Source: Streptomyces sp. NBC_00663 (GTDB taxonomy: Bacteria > Actinomycetota > Actinomycetes > Streptomycetales > Streptomycetaceae). Taken from it: a stretch of DNA of 64,000 nucleotides. The stretch lies in the NCBI RefSeq assembly GCF_036226885.1, contig NZ_CP109028.1:1-64000 (forward strand), written 5' to 3'. The notes beneath the pieces were generated by a model. The model was not told where the DNA came from and made no database searches. It saw nothing but the letters and a program-made list of their open reading frames with translations. The translations under genes and the position numbers were made by a program. Below are positions 1 to 8,013 of the stretch, one piece after another; position 1 is the first letter of the stretch; each line of letters begins with the position of its first letter.

Positions 1-13
1 GCAGACACGACGC

Positions 14-149
14 GAAGCCGCTACGCGGCTTCCTGCGAGCGCTCCGCGCTCGCCCTCCCGGCGGCTCCGCCGCCGGACCGGACAACTCCGTTGCCCGGAA
101 TCCCGGATCACTCCGTGATCCGGGTGACGGAGGCAGCTTCGCAGCCTCC
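14..149. repeat. Array of six contiguous stem-loops, telomere-like
   Basis: Six adjacent inverted repeats fill this stretch. Arms are 14-21/25-32 (loop TAC), 35-42/46-53 (loop TCC), 58-65/69-76 (loop TCC), 78-86/90-98 (one mismatch, loop TCC), 102-111/115-124 (loop TCC) and 129-137/141-149 (one mismatch, loop TTC). Tight packing of hairpins with three-base loops is the hallmark of Streptomyces linear chromosome and plasmid ends, where the folded 3' strand is recognised by Tap/Tpg proteins. I infer that base 1 lies at or near such an end. The exact conserved telomere start is not recognisable to me, so this could be a non-archetypal telomere or an internal copy. Confidence 0.6.
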
Positions 150-204
150 TTAAGCAGCAACGGTGTGAGGGCACACAGGGGTTGACGAGACGTCAAATAT
201 TTCT

Positions 205-358
205 CTGACGGTCCATCAGAAGGTGAGGTGTGCGGAGCCTTCTGATCCCGCAGACTGTCACTTCGCCGTGCCGTTACCCGGATCGCGGAGCGATCCGGGT
301 AACAGCCGAACCACCTCCAACCAGACCTGAAACACAGGAGACTGACGGGCCATCAGAA
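205..358. repeat. Repeated partial palindrome CTGACGGNCCATCAGAA
   Basis: The 17-base motif occurs at 205-221 and again at 342-358 with one difference (T or G at position 8). A related form, CTGACGGCCCGTCA, lies near 1003-1016. The first copy is followed by an inverted repeat with 9-bp arms at 215-223/238-246. A further small hairpin, TTGACG-AGA-CGTCAA, is at 182-196. The motifs may be repeat elements or protein-binding sites. Confidence 0.45.
273..303. repeat. Perfect 14-bp-arm hairpin with 3-base loop
   Basis: Arms 273-286 and 290-303 are perfectly complementary around the loop GGA. On the opposite strand the loop reads TCC, the same as in the hairpins at 35-124. This extends the telomere-like array inward. 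Confidence 0.6.
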
Positions 359-372
359 CCACCGGCCACAAG

Positions 373-483
373 CCGCTAAGCCCACCCGGCGTGCAGGCCA
401 GACGCGACCGCGCCCCACCCACCAACCAAAAGACGCTTAGCCAGCCCGGCGTGCCCCCGAACCGAGACCGCGCCCCGCCCACC
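373..483. repeat. Imperfect direct repeat, about 61-bp period
   Basis: Positions about 373-421 and 434-483 share GCTNAGCC, CCCGGCGTGC and GACCGCGCCCC blocks in the same order and spacing. No coding potential is evident. Confidence 0.4.
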
Positions 484-562
484 CCGGCCCACCACCCAAC
501 CAACCACACCGCACCCCACCTAGGCCACCCATCCCCCAGGGCCGCCCGCACGCTTCTCCGCC

Positions 563-657
563 GTGCTGGAGCGAGCCGAGTAAAGGGTGAAGCGAAGCGG
601 AATCGGCGCAGCCGACGCGACCGCAGGGAGCGCCCTTTACTCGGCTCGCGGAAGCAC
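563..657. repeat. Large branched inverted repeat (cruciform)
   Basis: A 17-bp perfect stem (571-587 with 633-649) is extended after a small internal bulge by 563-567/653-657. It encloses a small hairpin, TCGGC-GCA-GCCGA, at 603-615. GCA-type three-base loops and branched folds are typical of Streptomyces chromosome ends. Confidence 0.55.
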
Positions 658-1205
658 GACACTGACCAAGAAGCGGGCGGCCCAACAGCCACTGAAAAAC
701 ACCGGTAAACACACCCGACCCGGAAGAGGCCGACACCAGACGCGGTGCCCTGGAATTCTTGAGGCACGAATACCGACCCTGCACAGGGCAATGCGGCCGA
801 CCAGACTGATGCCCGGACCAGACCCTCAGCCATGCTGTAGCACTCCAACCACACAGCAAAACAAATGAGTTGCAGTTCAGGAAAAAGTGACGATGCATCA
901 CCTAACCAACAAGGTGACTTCACTCCTTAACCTTCATCCGAAATTCAGCAAAAAAGCGTTCAATATGCTGTTCTGCAAATCCAGAACAAACAGCCCTCTG
1001 AGCTGACGGCCCGTCAAATGATTCTGAGGTGCCGTGTGTTCTGCCGCTCCAGAACAAGTCGGTTTATCTAGTGCTACCGTGCCTCCGAACCTGAACGCTT
1101 CACCGAACAACGACGAGCCCGATACAGCGCACAAATCGCCGACCTCACCAACACCCGCCAACGGGGCGTTGTGCCGTGAAGTGCAGCGCCTCCCTCGTAT
1201 CGTCA

Positions 1206-1221
1206 GAGCGATGCATCGCTC
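1206..1221. repeat. 16-bp perfect palindrome
   Basis: GAGCGATGCATCGCTC is fully self-complementary. It lies about 75 bases past the 3' end of the XRE regulator gene, so it could be a weak terminator or part of the terminal repeat region. Confidence 0.35.
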
Positions 1222-1294
1222 CCCTCCAGGGGAAACATGCAACCAAGAGCCCCTTCGGGCAGGCCAGCGAGCCCACTCATGGCACGGAGCAGTT

Positions 1295-2146
1295 CTAGGT
1301 GACCTTGAGCTCCTTACGGGCGCGGCTGATCAGATTCTGGGCATCAGTGCCGAACACAGCCGACTCGCGCAAGGTCCGCCAGGTACGCAAGTACAGGGCG
1401 ATCGAGTCGACGTCATCGATCCACAGTTCCGCATGCCAGACCTCGACCACGACAAGACGCTCGTCATGCATCCAGAAGCCACCGGTCGGAGGGATCTTCA
1501 GAGAGGCTGTGAACGGGATGATCCCCAGGCGGACCGTGTCCAGGCCGACCAGACCGGCAAGGCGGTCGAGCTGCGCGGCGAGTACTGAGGGTGGGCAGAT
1601 CAGGGACCTGAGCGCGGTCTCGCCGATCAGAATCTCGAAGCGTTTGCGCGCGTCGTACAGGAGCTCTTGCCGCTTGAGGCGGGCGCGTACGGCCGCTTCT
1701 GTGTCCCGGGGTGAGCACTGGAGTTCTGCGTACCGGTTGAAGACGTGCCGGGCGTAGTCGGCGGTCTGGAGGATGCCTGGCACGGTGGCCGGCTCGAAGC
1801 CGTGGACTACGGTTGATTGCTCGTACTCGACGGCGATCTTCTGCTGGACCGGTTGGTGCCCGGCGGCGAGCTGGCGACGCCAGGAGCGGATGTGGGACTC
1901 GAATCCCCGCAGCCGAGCAAGGAGTTCGCTGTACGCCTCCGGCTGGCCGGTCGCGTGGGCCCAGGCCCGCAGATCTTCAGGGGTGGCGGTCTGCTTGCCG
2001 TTCTCCAGTTTCGAGACCTTGGACTGTTGCCAACCGAGAAGCAGCGCGAGGCGGGTACCGGTGAGATGCCCCTCCGGCGCGGACATGCGGAGCTCGCGCA
2101 GACGCACCCCGAGCGCCTCGCGTGCGTGCTGGTAGTCCGTCGTCAC
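1295..2146 (-). CDS. XRE-family regulator with DUF5753 domain
   Basis: A 283-residue DNA-binding protein. An XRE helix-turn-helix lies near residues 12-70 (GTRLALLLGWQQSKVSKLENG). The C-terminal two thirds match the DUF5753 regulatory domain found with this HTH in Streptomyces (FEPATVPGILQTADYAR). I chose the GTG at 2146, with GGGGAC upstream, over an in-frame ATG at 2224 that would overlap the upstream gene. It lies 19 bases behind the DUF6879 gene on the same strand and is probably co-transcribed with it. Such pairs are very numerous in Streptomyces and are often developmental or phage-like regulators. Its target is unknown. Confidence 0.85.
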   Translation of the reverse strand: MTTDYQHAREALGVRLRELRMSAPEGHLTGTRLALLLGWQQSKVSKLENGKQTATPEDLRAWAHATGQPEAYSELLARLRGFESHIRSWRRQLAAGHQPVQQKIAVEYEQSTVVHGFEPATVPGILQTADYARHVFNRYAELQCSPRDTEAAVRARLKRQELLYDARKRFEILIGETALRSLICPPSVLAAQLDRLAGLVGLDTVRLGIIPFTASLKIPPTGGFWMHDERLVVVEVWHAELWIDDVDSIALYLRTWRTLRESAVFGTDAQNLISRARKELKVT

Positions 2147-2165
2147 CGGTCCCCGTCCCGGCCGG

Positions 2166-2909
2166 TCAGTGGGTGGCCGTGGCGTGCTGTTGGAAGGGCA
2201 CGGCGTGATGCCAGGCTGCGTCACGGAGCATCGCGTACCTGATCACCTCGGCGGGTTCGGTGATGAGTTCCACGCCGGTGAGTTCGTCGTCCGGCGTGAA
2301 GTTGAGCCGGGCTACCAGGCGCGAGTCGAAGATCCAGAAGTCTTCGTTCCCCAGCCGCAGCCGCTCGGCATCCTCCCGGCGAAGGGTGCGGATGTCCTCC
2401 CCCAGTTCGGTGTTCCGCTCCGCGTTGGCCAGGAGGTAGCGCTGTCCTGTGGTCGCCGGGTCGTCGATCAGTCGGACGCGGGCGACGGTCTTTCCTGTCG
2501 ATGTCTGGCGCCTGATCGTCTCGCAGTACCAGGTGCTCATGTCCCAGTCGACGTGCCCGTGTGCGAGGAACTGTGCGTACGTCTCGGTCGATTCGTCGGA
2601 GGCGTAACGGCGCCGGGTCTCCAGCCGCCAGGCGGTGTGCTCGAAGATCTCGAAGAGCCGGTTGAAGGCGTCGAGGTCGATCATGCGGGCCTGCCGCGTC
2701 CGGTCTTTGGGGGCCCAGTCACTGATCAGCTCACGCGGGACGACGACCGCGACTTCGTCGGGGCCGAAGTGCTGGAGTTGAGCGATCTCCTCGGGGTCTG
2801 TCAATGGCGGGCCGTGGACGATCACCTGGCCTGTATCAACGTCTTCGTGGATCGACGGGCAACCGGTATCCCCGCTGCCGGTGCCGTTGAATCGGATGTT
2901 GCGCGTCAT
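2166..2909 (-). CDS. DUF6879-family protein, partner of the XRE regulator
   Basis: 247 residues. The central segment, FNRLFEIFEHTAWRLETRRRYASDE, is the signature region of DUF6879, a family encoded next to XRE/DUF5753 regulators in actinomycetes. The N-terminal 60 residues (MTRNIRFNG…VVVPRELI) form a short extra module of the kind seen in DUF397-like partners. The ATG at 2909 is preceded by an excellent ribosome-binding site (GGGAGGAGCAC), so I preferred it to an upstream ATG at 2951. No enzyme motif is visible. The likely role is as a modulator or target of the adjacent regulator. Confidence 0.75.
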   Translation of the reverse strand: MTRNIRFNGTGSGDTGCPSIHEDVDTGQVIVHGPPLTDPEEIAQLQHFGPDEVAVVVPRELISDWAPKDRTRQARMIDLDAFNRLFEIFEHTAWRLETRRRYASDESTETYAQFLAHGHVDWDMSTWYCETIRRQTSTGKTVARVRLIDDPATTGQRYLLANAERNTELGEDIRTLRREDAERLRLGNEDFWIFDSRLVARLNFTPDDELTGVELITEPAEVIRYAMLRDAAWHHAVPFQQHATATH

Positions 2910-3085
2910 GTGCTCCTCCCTCGCCGGGCCGTGCTCCGTATTGATCAGCATGTCGCCGGGGCACCTGGCGCGGCTACGACCTCTCTGGCACCGCGTGAGA
3001 ATGTTCGAGCATATGCAGTAACTATCCGAGAATAATGGCGGATACCTGCTGTCGGACTGAACTCCCCCAGGCCAAAGCTGAGTTC

Positions 3086-3289
3086 ATGACCACTGCACGG
3101 AAGCCGGACACGACCGAGGCCGCCGACGCGGTCGAAGTGCTGCGCGGAGCGCTGACGGAGGCCGGGATCGTCCTGCCTTCCCTGGGAGCCGACACAGCCT
3201 CGCCCACCCTCAACCTGGTCAGCTTGGGCTGTGTGCGTGCCGACGTCGCGCTCAAGCTGGCCGGCGTACTCCGCCAGGGGCGTTCATGA
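3086..3289 (+). CDS. Small hypothetical protein
   Basis: 67 residues, beginning MTTARKPDTTEAADAVEVL, with no recognised domain and no membrane segment. I placed the start at the ATG at 3086 because residues upstream of it do not look like coding sequence. Its stop overlaps the start of the DUF6415 gene by four bases (ATGA), so the two are translationally coupled. Similar small proteins sit before DUF6415 genes in Streptomyces. It is divergent from the XRE/DUF6879 pair. Confidence 0.6.
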   Translation: MTTARKPDTTEAADAVEVLRGALTEAGIVLPSLGADTASPTLNLVSLGCVRADVALKLAGVLRQGRS

Positions 3290-3756
3290 CCTCGTATGAG
3301 GCGGGCAGGAACGACTCGGCGAAGACCCGCGAACATGCCGAGGTAGATGTGGGTCCGTGGCGGAAGGCTGCCCTCGCCTACCTGTCTCTGGGCATCCTGC
3401 CCCGCTACGACGTCGTCAAGAACCACAGCGTGGAATTCAGCCGCGGCCTAAGGGCGCTCATCGGTGGGATCGAGTGCTTCGTGGCAACGAGGTCGGACGA
3501 GATCCTCGCCGACGTCGAGGAGGCACGCCGTCGCCTCACCGTGGTGGAACGTGCCGGACTCATGGGTGAGCACGAACGTGTGATGCGGCTTGCCCAGTCC
3601 GTACAAGCACTGTGCGACCACTACGAAACACTCACCGGAATCACGATGTGCCTGGCCTGTGACTCGGTGAAGGGCCCAGCAAGTCCCACGGCGAGGGTGA
3701 GGTCGGGGGCTGCGGCACACGTTTGCCGTCAGGGTTGCCCGCGGAATGCTGGTTGA
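3286..3756 (+). CDS. DUF6415-like protein with displaced C-terminus
   Basis: 156 residues. Residues 25-125 match the DUF6415 family, including the PRYDVVKNHSVEFSRGLRALI block and the closing ITMCLACD. Family members usually stop shortly after that CLAC motif. Here the frame continues for about 30 more residues that are antisense to the tail of the helicase relic (stop at 3641 on the other strand). I infer that recombination near 3660-3670 removed the natural end of this gene and fused it to the helicase relic. The core may still fold. Its function is unknown in all members. Confidence 0.65.
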   Translation: MTSYEAGRNDSAKTREHAEVDVGPWRKAALAYLSLGILPRYDVVKNHSVEFSRGLRALIGGIECFVATRSDEILADVEEARRRLTVVERAGLMGEHERVMRLAQSVQALCDHYETLTGITMCLACDSVKGPASPTARVRSGAAAHVCRQGCPRNAG

Positions 3757-4352
3757 TCCAGGACAGGCCGCCCAGGTCGAGTTGGTGGCGGGCTCGGGTG
3801 ATGGCGACGTAGGCGAGGCGGGCTTCGGCGTCGTCGATGTCGCCGGGGAGGGGGGTGCCGTTCTCGTCGGTTTCTTCCTGGCCGGCGGGTGGGGTGAAGT
3901 CCTCGCCGATGCGGACGGAGGACCATTCGCGGCCCTTGGCCTTGTGGGCGGTGGAGACGGTGATTTCGGCGTTCTGTTCGTCGGCGAGTCTGTCCACCGC
4001 GGTCAGGATGACGTCGACGCCGTGTTCGTCGACGAGGTCGACCAGGGGGAGGAGGTCGCGGCCTGACGGGTCGTACTCGGCGTACTCCTGGAGTTCGCCC
4101 CAGGACTCGAAGAGGATCAGTCGGGGTGGGTGGTTCGTTTGCCGGCCTTGAGGTCGCGGGCTGCTCTCGCGAGAGCCGGTAGGGACTCTCCGCCGCCTAC
4201 GAGGGCGACCTGGTGGCCTTTGTCGAGCAGGCGATCATCGACAGCGTTGTCGTCTTGCCGGTTCCGGCGCCGGCTTGCAGGACCAGATGGTCCCCGCGCC
4301 GGAAAGCGTCGATGGCGCCGCTCTGTTCGGCGGTGGGGGCGGGGGCGGGCAT
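3641..4352 (-). pseudogene. Broken UvrD/Rep-like DNA helicase
   Basis: Translated downward from the ATG at 4352, the start reads MPAPAPTAEQSGAIDAFR and then the Walker A motif QAGAGTGKTTT. A frame change follows at about 4235, where the frame shifts to RLLDKGHQVALVGGG. A second frame change or deletion near 4130 leads into the C-terminal helicase motifs STAHKAKGREW and YVAITRAR (UvrD_C_2 domain). The central motor motifs between Walker A and the C-terminal domain are missing. An intact relative would be roughly 450-500 residues, and only about 230 codons remain. This is a decayed gene, and its 3' end has been recombined against the DUF6415 gene. Confidence 0.8.
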
Positions 4353-4514
4353 GGTGCTCCTCGAAAGGCGGGCTTATGTGGCTTCGTAGCGCTGTCGAAA
4401 GGTGACACAGCGGAACATCCACTGTCCGGTGATCACTGAATCCGCACGTGCGGAGGCGGGCTGCCGGGAGGCGGCTCCGGGCCGACACGAAATGGACAGG
4501 ACAACCATGGAGGC

Positions 4515-5654
4515 GTGTTGAGAGTCTTCTGGTTGATCACGTCATGTTGTGGTCGGGACCACGAGGAGATCATCATCAACGCCATTCGTAAGACCCTGGC
4601 CGCCACCGCTGTTGTCGGTGCCGTCCTCGCGGGTTCCGCTGCCTGCGGGACGGTGGAGCAGTTGTCCGCGGGCAGGAAGCTCGAGCAGGCCTTCGAGCAG
4701 CTCGGGAAGGAGAAGACGCTCTCCTTCGAGGTCGACCTGGACACCGATGCCGCGTCGCTGAAGGCACTCGACGACTCGTCCGACCCGGCGCCCGGTGAGG
4801 AGATACCGGACGAGGCCGCTGAGTTGCTCAGTGACGCGAAGATCACGGTCACCGTGCAGTCGAAGAAGCCGCTTGAGGAGTCCGGTGAGAAGGACCTCGT
4901 CGGCACGGCCATGAAGGTCAGTACGCCGGACGGTGACCTCATCGAGTACCGGATGATCGGCGACTACACCTACATCCGTGCCGACATGGACGCCGTCGGC
5001 AAGACGATGGGCAGTCCTCTGCCGGACGCTGACGATCTGCCCCCGGAGGCCGGGGCGATGAAGGACGTCCTTCAGGGCAAGTGGGTCAAGTTCAACACCG
5101 AGGAGATGGACAAGGCTGCCGCCGAGGGTGGTGCCGGCGCCGAGGGGGGTGCCGCGCCTTCTCTCGACTCCAAGACGCAGAAGAAGCTGGTGAAGGCCCT
5201 GCGCGGGGTCATCGCCCGCGAGGTGAAGTTCAAGACTGCTGGTGGCGGGGATGGTACTGAGCACGTCATCGCCACGGCTCCCTTCCGCACGCTGGTCACC
5301 GAACTGCTCGGTGAGGTCCGGCCGCTGGTGAAGGACCTGCCGCCGGGCATGGAGCTGCCGACGGAGAAGGATCTGAAGGACGCTCCCAACGCCAAGGTGA
5401 CGGCCGACTTCACGCTCAAGAACGGCGAGTTGGCCCAGGTCGACCTCGACCTCGCCAAGCTGGCCGAGAACGCCAAGGTGAAGAAGCTGGGCCTGACGCT
5501 GCGGATGCGCGAGGGCACCAAGCCCACCGCGCCGGCCGGTGCCACGACGCTCGACATGGACGAGCTCATGAACGGCCTCCTCGGCGGGGTGGCGATGAGC
5601 GATGCCGAGTTCGAGACGAGCGGTCTCGAGGACATGCCGCAGGACCTGTACTGA
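4515..5654 (+). CDS. Secreted lipoprotein-like protein, start uncertain
   Basis: The hydrophobic segment KTLAATAVVGAVLAGSAAC is a signal peptide, probably a lipoprotein one cleaved before the cysteine, although the lipobox (SAAC) is atypical. The mature part is rich in Lys, Asp and Glu and resembles LppX/LprAFG-type Streptomyces lipoproteins in length and style (…YRMIGDYTYIRAD…). The only in-frame standard start upstream of the signal is the GTG at 4515, which would add about 20 non-signal-like residues. A good Shine-Dalgarno sequence (GAGGAG at 4563-4568) sits just before ATC ATC ATC AAC, with no ATG, GTG or TTG between it and the signal peptide. The true start may be a non-standard codon near 4575-4584. 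Confidence 0.65.
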   Translation: MLRVFWLITSCCGRDHEEIIINAIRKTLAATAVVGAVLAGSAACGTVEQLSAGRKLEQAFEQLGKEKTLSFEVDLDTDAASLKALDDSSDPAPGEEIPDEAAELLSDAKITVTVQSKKPLEESGEKDLVGTAMKVSTPDGDLIEYRMIGDYTYIRADMDAVGKTMGSPLPDADDLPPEAGAMKDVLQGKWVKFNTEEMDKAAAEGGAGAEGGAAPSLDSKTQKKLVKALRGVIAREVKFKTAGGGDGTEHVIATAPFRTLVTELLGEVRPLVKDLPPGMELPTEKDLKDAPNAKVTADFTLKNGELAQVDLDLAKLAENAKVKKLGLTLRMREGTKPTAPAGATTLDMDELMNGLLGGVAMSDAEFETSGLEDMPQDLY

Positions 5655-5669
5655 GCCACCAGGCGCGGG

Positions 5670-5698
5670 GCGGCCGCCACTTCGATAGTGGCGGCCGC
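5670..5698. terminator. Hairpin terminator after the lipoprotein gene
   Basis: Twelve-bp perfect arms, 5670-5681 and 5687-5698, with loop TCGAT, lie 16 bases past the stop at 5654. The hairpin sits between two convergent genes and can serve both. Confidence 0.65.
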
Positions 5699-5763
5699 CG
5701 CTGCTACGAAGGCCCGTCCTGGAAGACGGAGTGTGATCTGGTGGTGGTCTGACCCGCCCGGGT

Positions 5764-6504
5764 TTAGTTCAGGTGCCGTGTGAAGAACCGGGCCGCGCTC
5801 TCGCCCGCGAACTGCGGGACGCCGGTGTGGCCGCCCATGTTGGCCTCCAGGGTCTTCTCCTTGGAGCCGAAGGCGTCGAACAGGTCCAAGGCGGCCTGGC
5901 GGTCGTTGCCTTCGTCGTCCCATTGCAGGAGGACGTGCAGCGGGATGGTGACCTGGCGGGCCTCTTCGAGGATGGAGCGCGGGACGTAGCTCCCGGCGAA
6001 GAGGCCGGCGGCCTTGATGCGCGGGTCGACCGATGCCAGCCGGACGCCGATGGAGATCACGCCTCCCGAGTAGCCGACCGGTCCGTCGATCTCGGGCCGT
6101 GCGAGGAGGGCGTCCAGGGTGGCCTGCCATTCCGGGACGGCCTTGTCGACCAGTGGGAGGATCAGGGCGTCGATGAGTTCGTCGTCGACCGGTTCACCGG
6201 CCTTCAGTGTTCGGCGCAGTTCGGCGCGGGTCTGCTCCATGGCGGGCCAGCGGGGGCGGTCCCCGCAGCCGGGGAGTTCGATGGTGGCCGTGGCGAAGCC
6301 CTGCGCCGCGCTGTGCCGGGCGCGGGCCGCGAGTCGGGGATACATCCTCGTCAGCCCGAGAGTCGGATGGCCGAGCAGGATCAGTGGCACCGGTGCGGCT
6401 GCGGAGGCTGATGCGGGGGTCCAGAGGAAGCCGGGGATGTCGCCGAGGGTGAAGGCGCGCTCGCGGACTTCGTCGTCGAGACGCTGGTCGGAGGTGACGT
6501 GCAT
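5764..6504 (-). CDS. Alpha/beta hydrolase, dienelactone-hydrolase-like
   Basis: 246 residues with an alpha/beta-hydrolase layout. The nucleophile elbow is GYSGG, a likely acid sits in QWDDEGND, and the histidine is in MGGHTG. An early LILLGHP loop matches the oxyanion region. It is probably an esterase or dienelactone-type hydrolase of the cytosol; its substrate is unknown. The ATG at 6504 is the first in-frame codon with a plausible RBS. It is divergent from the AhpD-like gene across about 290 bases, and the two may share control. Confidence 0.75.
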   Translation of the reverse strand: MHVTSDQRLDDEVRERAFTLGDIPGFLWTPASASAAAPVPLILLGHPTLGLTRMYPRLAARARHSAAQGFATATIELPGCGDRPRWPAMEQTRAELRRTLKAGEPVDDELIDALILPLVDKAVPEWQATLDALLARPEIDGPVGYSGGVISIGVRLASVDPRIKAAGLFAGSYVPRSILEEARQVTIPLHVLLQWDDEGNDRQAALDLFDAFGSKEKTLEANMGGHTGVPQFAGESAARFFTRHLN

Positions 6505-6790
6505 GGTCGTGCCTTTCGGGAGTGCACTGCAACGGCGCTCCCGGACGACCTGCCTATCGTCCGCCCGTGACTCCTGAGGAGAGCACCCATGTCGATACGT
6601 TCACGGGTACCACCTCCTCGATCTCTCGCACGGCCTCGGCGAATGTAGCAGCGACCGGCCCCGGGCCGCCAAGCGGTTTTCGCGGGTCTTCGTGGCTGAG
6701 TCGCACTCCCCTGCCTGCTCTCGTCACAAATTCCTTCTGGCATCCGTCAATGCAGTGAACACCTCGACGTTGACGCGAAGGAGAGCAGCC

Positions 6791-7288
6791 ATGACACACA
6801 CGGACCCCGCCTCGATCTCCCGGATGCCTGACCCGACCGCCTACGTGCCGGAGATGAAGGACATCAGCGCCGCGTTCTTCCGGGCCACGGGGAATCAGTC
6901 GGTGCCGCGCACCACGATCAACCTCGTTCATCTGCGGGCCGGGCAGATCGTCGGGAACACGTATCTGACGGTTCTGAACACCAGCTTCCTGCGTAAGGCC
7001 GGGGAGTCGGAGGAGCGCATCACCGCGGTTGCCTCGTGGCAGGACGCGCCGTACTTCACCGAGGCCGAGCGGGCTGCTCTGGCTCTGGTGGAGGCCACTC
7101 TTCAGGCTGCTCCGCACGGTCGGGAGCGTGTCACCGACGAGTTGTATGCCGAGGTGGCCCGGCACTACGACAAGAAGGCGCTGGCCACCCTCACCATCGC
7201 CATCGGGCAGATCAGCTTCTTCATCGCGCTGGCCGTCATCGGGAAGCCTCAGCCGGTCTCCTCCCTCGCGGACCAGCAGTGGGACTGA
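6791..7288 (+). CDS. Carboxymuconolactone-decarboxylase/AhpD-like protein lacking the CxxC site
   Basis: 165 residues; the start at 6791 follows GAAGGAGAG. The fold signature is clear (TTINLVHLRAGQIVGN… and KALATLTIAIGQISFFIALAV), and the family is the CMD/AhpD all-helical oligomer. In redox-active members the segment reads C-x-x-C-x-x-x-H. Here the three positions are Asn56, Leu59 and Asn63, so the peroxidase-reductase chemistry of AhpD is not possible. It may be a binding protein or catalyse another reaction. It is divergent from the hydrolase. Confidence 0.8.
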   Translation: MTHTDPASISRMPDPTAYVPEMKDISAAFFRATGNQSVPRTTINLVHLRAGQIVGNTYLTVLNTSFLRKAGESEERITAVASWQDAPYFTEAERAALALVEATLQAAPHGRERVTDELYAEVARHYDKKALATLTIAIGQISFFIALAVIGKPQPVSSLADQQWD

Positions 7289-7323
7289 ACCTCGTGCTCT
7301 CCGCGTAGCGTTCACTCCCGCTC

Positions 7324-7379
7324 CGTTGCAACGTATCGACTGGGATTCATTGCATTGAACCTTCGTTCGTTGCAACGAA
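7324..7379. promoter_or_regulatory. Paired CGTTGCAACG palindromes
   Basis: CGTTGCAACG occurs at 7324-7333 and again, extended to TTCGTTGCAACGAA, at 7366-7379. The two centres are 44 bp apart (about four helical turns). A partial form, ATTGCATTG, lies between them. They sit after the AhpD-like stop and 140-190 bp before the GtrA gene, on DNA poorer in G+C than average. This looks like a dimeric-repressor operator pair. The regulator is not identified. Confidence 0.5.
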
Positions 7380-7516
7380 ATGCTGGCTTCTACCTGGAGA
7401 GATGAGAGTCGGTGGCAATAATTTGATTGCCTCATCCATGAACGCAACGTAGCTTTTCCAGCATCAGAAACCACGTGTCGGCGCCATCGGTGCCCTCAGC
7501 CCGGAAGGACACAGCC

Positions 7517-7984
7517 ATGTCGCGGCTCTCGGACAAGCCCTTCGCCTCCTTCCTGCGGTTCGTGGTCTTCGGTGGGGGTGTTGGGGTGCTCAGCAGCTTC
7601 GCCGTGGCGATGTTGGCCGTCGTCATGCCCTGGGGGCTGTCCAACGCCCTCGTCACCGCCGTCTCCACGGTGCTGTGCACCGAGCTTCACGCCCGTTACA
7701 CCTTCGGCAAGAAGCGCGGGGCCGGGTGGCGTGAGCACTGGCAGTCCGCCGGGTCGGCCGGTGCCGCCTATGTCGTGACCAGCCTCGCCGTCTACCTCCT
7801 GCACCTGGTGCAGTCCTCCCCCGGCATGCTGACCGAGCAGGTCGTCTATCTCGGCGCTTCCGGGCTTGCCGGGGTCGGTCGGTTCCTCGTGCTGCGGCTC
7901 TTCGTCTTCGCCGGTCGGCAGGAGCGGGGCGCACGGCCACTGGGGCAGCCGGTGCGGGCGAATGTGCCCGTTCTAGCGGCGTAG
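7517..7984 (+). CDS. GtrA-family membrane protein
   Basis: 155 residues with four predicted membrane helices (FLRFVVFGGGVGVLSSFAVAML…, ALVTAVSTVLCTELHARYTF, AAYVVTSLAVYLLHLV, QVVYLGASGLAGVGRFLVLRLFVF). ARYTF and the closing RFLVLRLFVF are typical of GtrA, a family linked to flipping or transfer of lipid-linked sugars. I chose the ATG at 7517, with GGAAGGA upstream, over a frame extension from 7475. It stands alone with its own upstream palindromes. Confidence 0.8.
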   Translation: MSRLSDKPFASFLRFVVFGGGVGVLSSFAVAMLAVVMPWGLSNALVTAVSTVLCTELHARYTFGKKRGAGWREHWQSAGSAGAAYVVTSLAVYLLHLVQSSPGMLTEQVVYLGASGLAGVGRFLVLRLFVFAGRQERGARPLGQPVRANVPVLAA

Positions 7985-8013
7985 CAGAGGGAGTTGGGCC
8001 AGTGCGGCGGGTG

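Larger units (their letters stand above)
150..1294. other. Non-coding subtelomere-like region
   Basis: No reading frame here has convincing Streptomyces coding character: the long frames on both strands overlap each other and are proline/arginine-rich. The region holds scattered palindromes and short direct repeats. Between about 900 and 1080 it is clearly poorer in G+C than its surroundings. A short + strand frame around 1090-1180 (…RRARYSAQIADLTNTRQRG…) looks like the tail of a recombinase or replication gene, but no start or domain is visible, so I treat it at most as a relic. Confidence 0.5.

Noticed and set aside
258..923. Possible genes in the first kilobase on either strand
   Set aside because: Frames overlap repeats and palindromes, are Pro/Arg- or Trp/Gly-rich, and have no domain or RBS. 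Treated as non-coding terminal DNA.
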